A stretch of DNA of 64,000 nt, taken from RUG14130 sp045598325 (GTDB lineage Bacteria > Bacillota > Clostridia > Christensenellales > Aristaeellaceae). The notes under the pieces are model-generated. The model saw nothing but the letters and a program-made list of their open reading frames with translations. It was not told the DNA's origin and did not search any database. Both the position numbers and the translations under genes were made by a program. This document shows, one piece after another, positions 62,925 through 64,000 of this stretch; the first letter of the stretch is position 1; the number at the start of each line of letters is the position of its first letter. The stretch spans positions 1 to 64,000 of the forward strand of contig JAZLLT010000092.1 in the NCBI GenBank assembly GCA_045598325.1. Reading direction: 5' to 3'.

Positions 62925-63863
62925 TTACAGTAAGTCTCCGAAAGGTGCATCAATGGTAATCCTGCCCTCTGTCACATCACCGAGGCCGCTATAGAGATCC
63001 GCTTTCCCGTCCGCCCGCATCACGATTCCGCTGGTAAACGCGCAGTCTGCCAGATCAGGACGCATGCACTCAGTCGCGGGATAGCATTTTTTATCACCGA
63101 TGATCTTCATATCGGAGGCTTTGTGCGTCTTGGGATCGAATATGAAGGAAATATTCATATAAACCAACATATTGATGCCATTTACCGGTTCTTCAAAAGA
63201 ACGGTGTCCGATCACGCCGATACGGCCGTCTTTGAGCAGGTAGCACTGATTGCATCCTCCCCACTCACCGCGGTCAAACAGATTTTCGATCACTTTCGCG
63301 CGATTTACGACCTGCGCATTCAGTTCATTGATGTCATCGATCGTGGCAAAGCCAATCACCGCGCCGGAACCGAATTCTTTTTCTATGATCTCGCTGCGGG
63401 GACGAGAAAAAACACCGATTTTTCCATCAGCCATTTCAACGAGACGGATATCCTTCATATCGGCAGGACCGCAAGTGAAATGGGACATCAGGGAAGGATC
63501 GCTTCCACGATAAAAGTAACCATAGAAGTTATCGATGATACCGGAACTCTTGCGCACATGCGTTCCGCCCATGATCATTTCTCCGTGAATAAAGGCAATG
63601 AACGGATCCTCCAGCGGGTAAATGAGACTGTTGGCAGCAGGCGCGTACTCGTCTTTTCCCACTTCCTCAAACAGCCACGCAGTAGAATCGGCGAAATTTT
63701 CGCGCTTCTCAACCCGCCCGAAAATGTAACGCTTTCCATTCCACTCAAAGGGAATCGAGCAGTTATAAACATCCATATTGCGGACACCGCGGAACTTCAG
63801 CAGACTGCTCTCATAGATGTGCGCCTGCTCATGGAATTTTTCTCTCATCTCGGTAATATTCAT
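62925..63863 (-). CDS. DUF1861 beta-propeller (GH130/GH43-like) protein
   Basis: ATG at 63863 with GGAG 8 bp upstream (312 aa); a GTG two codons earlier is close to the RBS. Five-bladed propeller pattern: YNCSIPFEWNGKRYIFGRVE, DPFIAFIHGEMIMGGTHV, GGCNQCYLLKDGRIGVIGHR, RPDLADCAFTSGIV. DUF1861 proteins resemble GH130/GH32-type propellers and are linked to glycan use; the activity is not established. First complete gene behind the permease at the right edge. Confidence 0.73.
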   Translation of the reverse strand: MNITEMREKFHEQAHIYESSLLKFRGVRNMDVYNCSIPFEWNGKRYIFGRVEKRENFADSTAWLFEEVGKDEYAPAANSLIYPLEDPFIAFIHGEMIMGGTHVRKSSGIIDNFYGYFYRGSDPSLMSHFTCGPADMKDIRLVEMADGKIGVFSRPRSEIIEKEFGSGAVIGFATIDDINELNAQVVNRAKVIENLFDRGEWGGCNQCYLLKDGRIGVIGHRSFEEPVNGINMLVYMNISFIFDPKTHKASDMKIIGDKKCYPATECMRPDLADCAFTSGIVMRADGKADLYSGLGDVTEGRITIDAPFGDLL

Positions 63864-63875
63864 TCTCACATCTCC

Positions 63876-64000
63876 TTATTCAACGATTCCGGTTCGTTCA
63901 ATACTTTCGGTAAAGTGTCTCTGGGTAAACAGGTAAATAATCAGAAGCGGTGCAACAAAGAGCAGCGCACCGGCGATCTTCGCGGCTGTCAGCGTCAGAG
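63876..64000 (-). CDS. Carbohydrate ABC transporter permease (MalG type), C-terminal end
   Basis: The frame enters from the right window edge and ends ...LLFVAPLLIIYLFTQRHFTE, then SIERTGIVE and stop, the usual end of MalG-type permeases (compare ERTGLTGM at 11.5 kb). The stop overlaps the RBS of the DUF1861 gene. Only ~41 codons are visible, so the partner genes lie beyond the window. Confidence 0.75.
   Translation of the reverse strand, partial: LTLTAAKIAGALLFVAPLLIIYLFTQRHFTESIERTGIVE

Noticed and set aside
1..64000. Riboswitches and rRNA genes
   Set aside because: Leader regions before operons are short and I recognised no aptamer core; no rRNA sequence was seen.

Overview
The window looks like a stretch of chromosome from a Gram-positive gut or rumen Clostridia-type bacterium (Bacillota). 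Evidence: strong AGGAGG-type ribosome binding sites before almost every gene, TTG and GTG starts, short hydrophobic signal peptides of the MKK...AEE type, DUF5696/YIP1/DUF4432 proteins and AraC-type sugar regulators. The assignment below class level is a guess. Nearly everything is devoted to capture and breakdown of plant polysaccharides or host glycans: about ten glycoside hydrolases (GH28 x2, GH39-like x2, GH31 x2, GH36-type x2, GH43, an (alpha/alpha)6-barrel enzyme, and one unclassified TIM-barrel enzyme), four intact and one broken ABC solute-binding proteins, three pairs of ABC permeases plus the end of another permease, four AraC-family regulators and a sugar isomerase-kinase-aldolase pathway.

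Layout. (A) 1-11.4 kb, minus strand: an operon for a secreted beta-sandwich protein, a solute-binding protein, an AraC regulator, secreted GH28, GH36, a LamG protein, a GH39-like enzyme, cytosolic GH28 and a URO-D family protein (cut by the window edge). (B) 11.5-22.8 kb, minus strand: an operon for a membrane-anchored, multi-domain solute-binding protein, two permease pairs, an NHL/YIP1 membrane protein and a DUF5696 membrane protein. The promoters of A and B carry the same sequence blocks at the same spacing, so they are probably controlled together. (C) 23.0-28.7 kb: aldolase, L-fucose-isomerase-like enzyme, FGGY kinase and DUF4432 epimerase, divergent from a PocR/AraC regulator through an almost perfectly symmetric promoter-operator. 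(D) 28.7-35.8 kb: solute-binding protein, LamG, GH39-like and GH31 genes, divergent from another AraC gene; the LamG/GH39 pair is a paralogue of that in A.

(E) 36.4-49.7 kb is bracketed by two direct copies of a ~295-bp repeat, each holding the 3' half of a tRNA-Thr(GGT) gene and its terminator, as left by elements that integrate at tRNA genes. Between them lie an LplABC-type importer with a secreted repeat protein (minus) and, divergently, an AraC gene, a beta-propeller protein, an (alpha/alpha)6 glycosidase and a GH43 (plus), followed by a frameshifted fic gene. Just outside the second copy is a broken hsdM. (F) 50.5-54.5 kb: a metallophosphoesterase, a putative glycosidase, and a graveyard with the tail of a solute-binding protein, an IS3 transposase fragment and an IS256-type transposase fragment. 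(G) 54.6-64 kb, minus strand: permease (partial), DUF1861 propeller, SGNH esterase, a decayed duplicate of those two genes, GH36-type, GH31, sugar-phosphate-isomerase-like, Gfo/Idh/MocA oxidoreductase and a second URO-D family protein.

Working model (inference): secreted GH28, GH39-like and LamG proteins attack a branched pectin-like or mucin-like glycan outside the cell; solute-binding proteins and permeases import oligosaccharides; cytosolic GH31, GH36, GH43 and GH28 finish them; the isomerase, kinase and aldolase feed the released sugar into glycolysis. No rRNA gene, intact tRNA gene or CRISPR array was seen.
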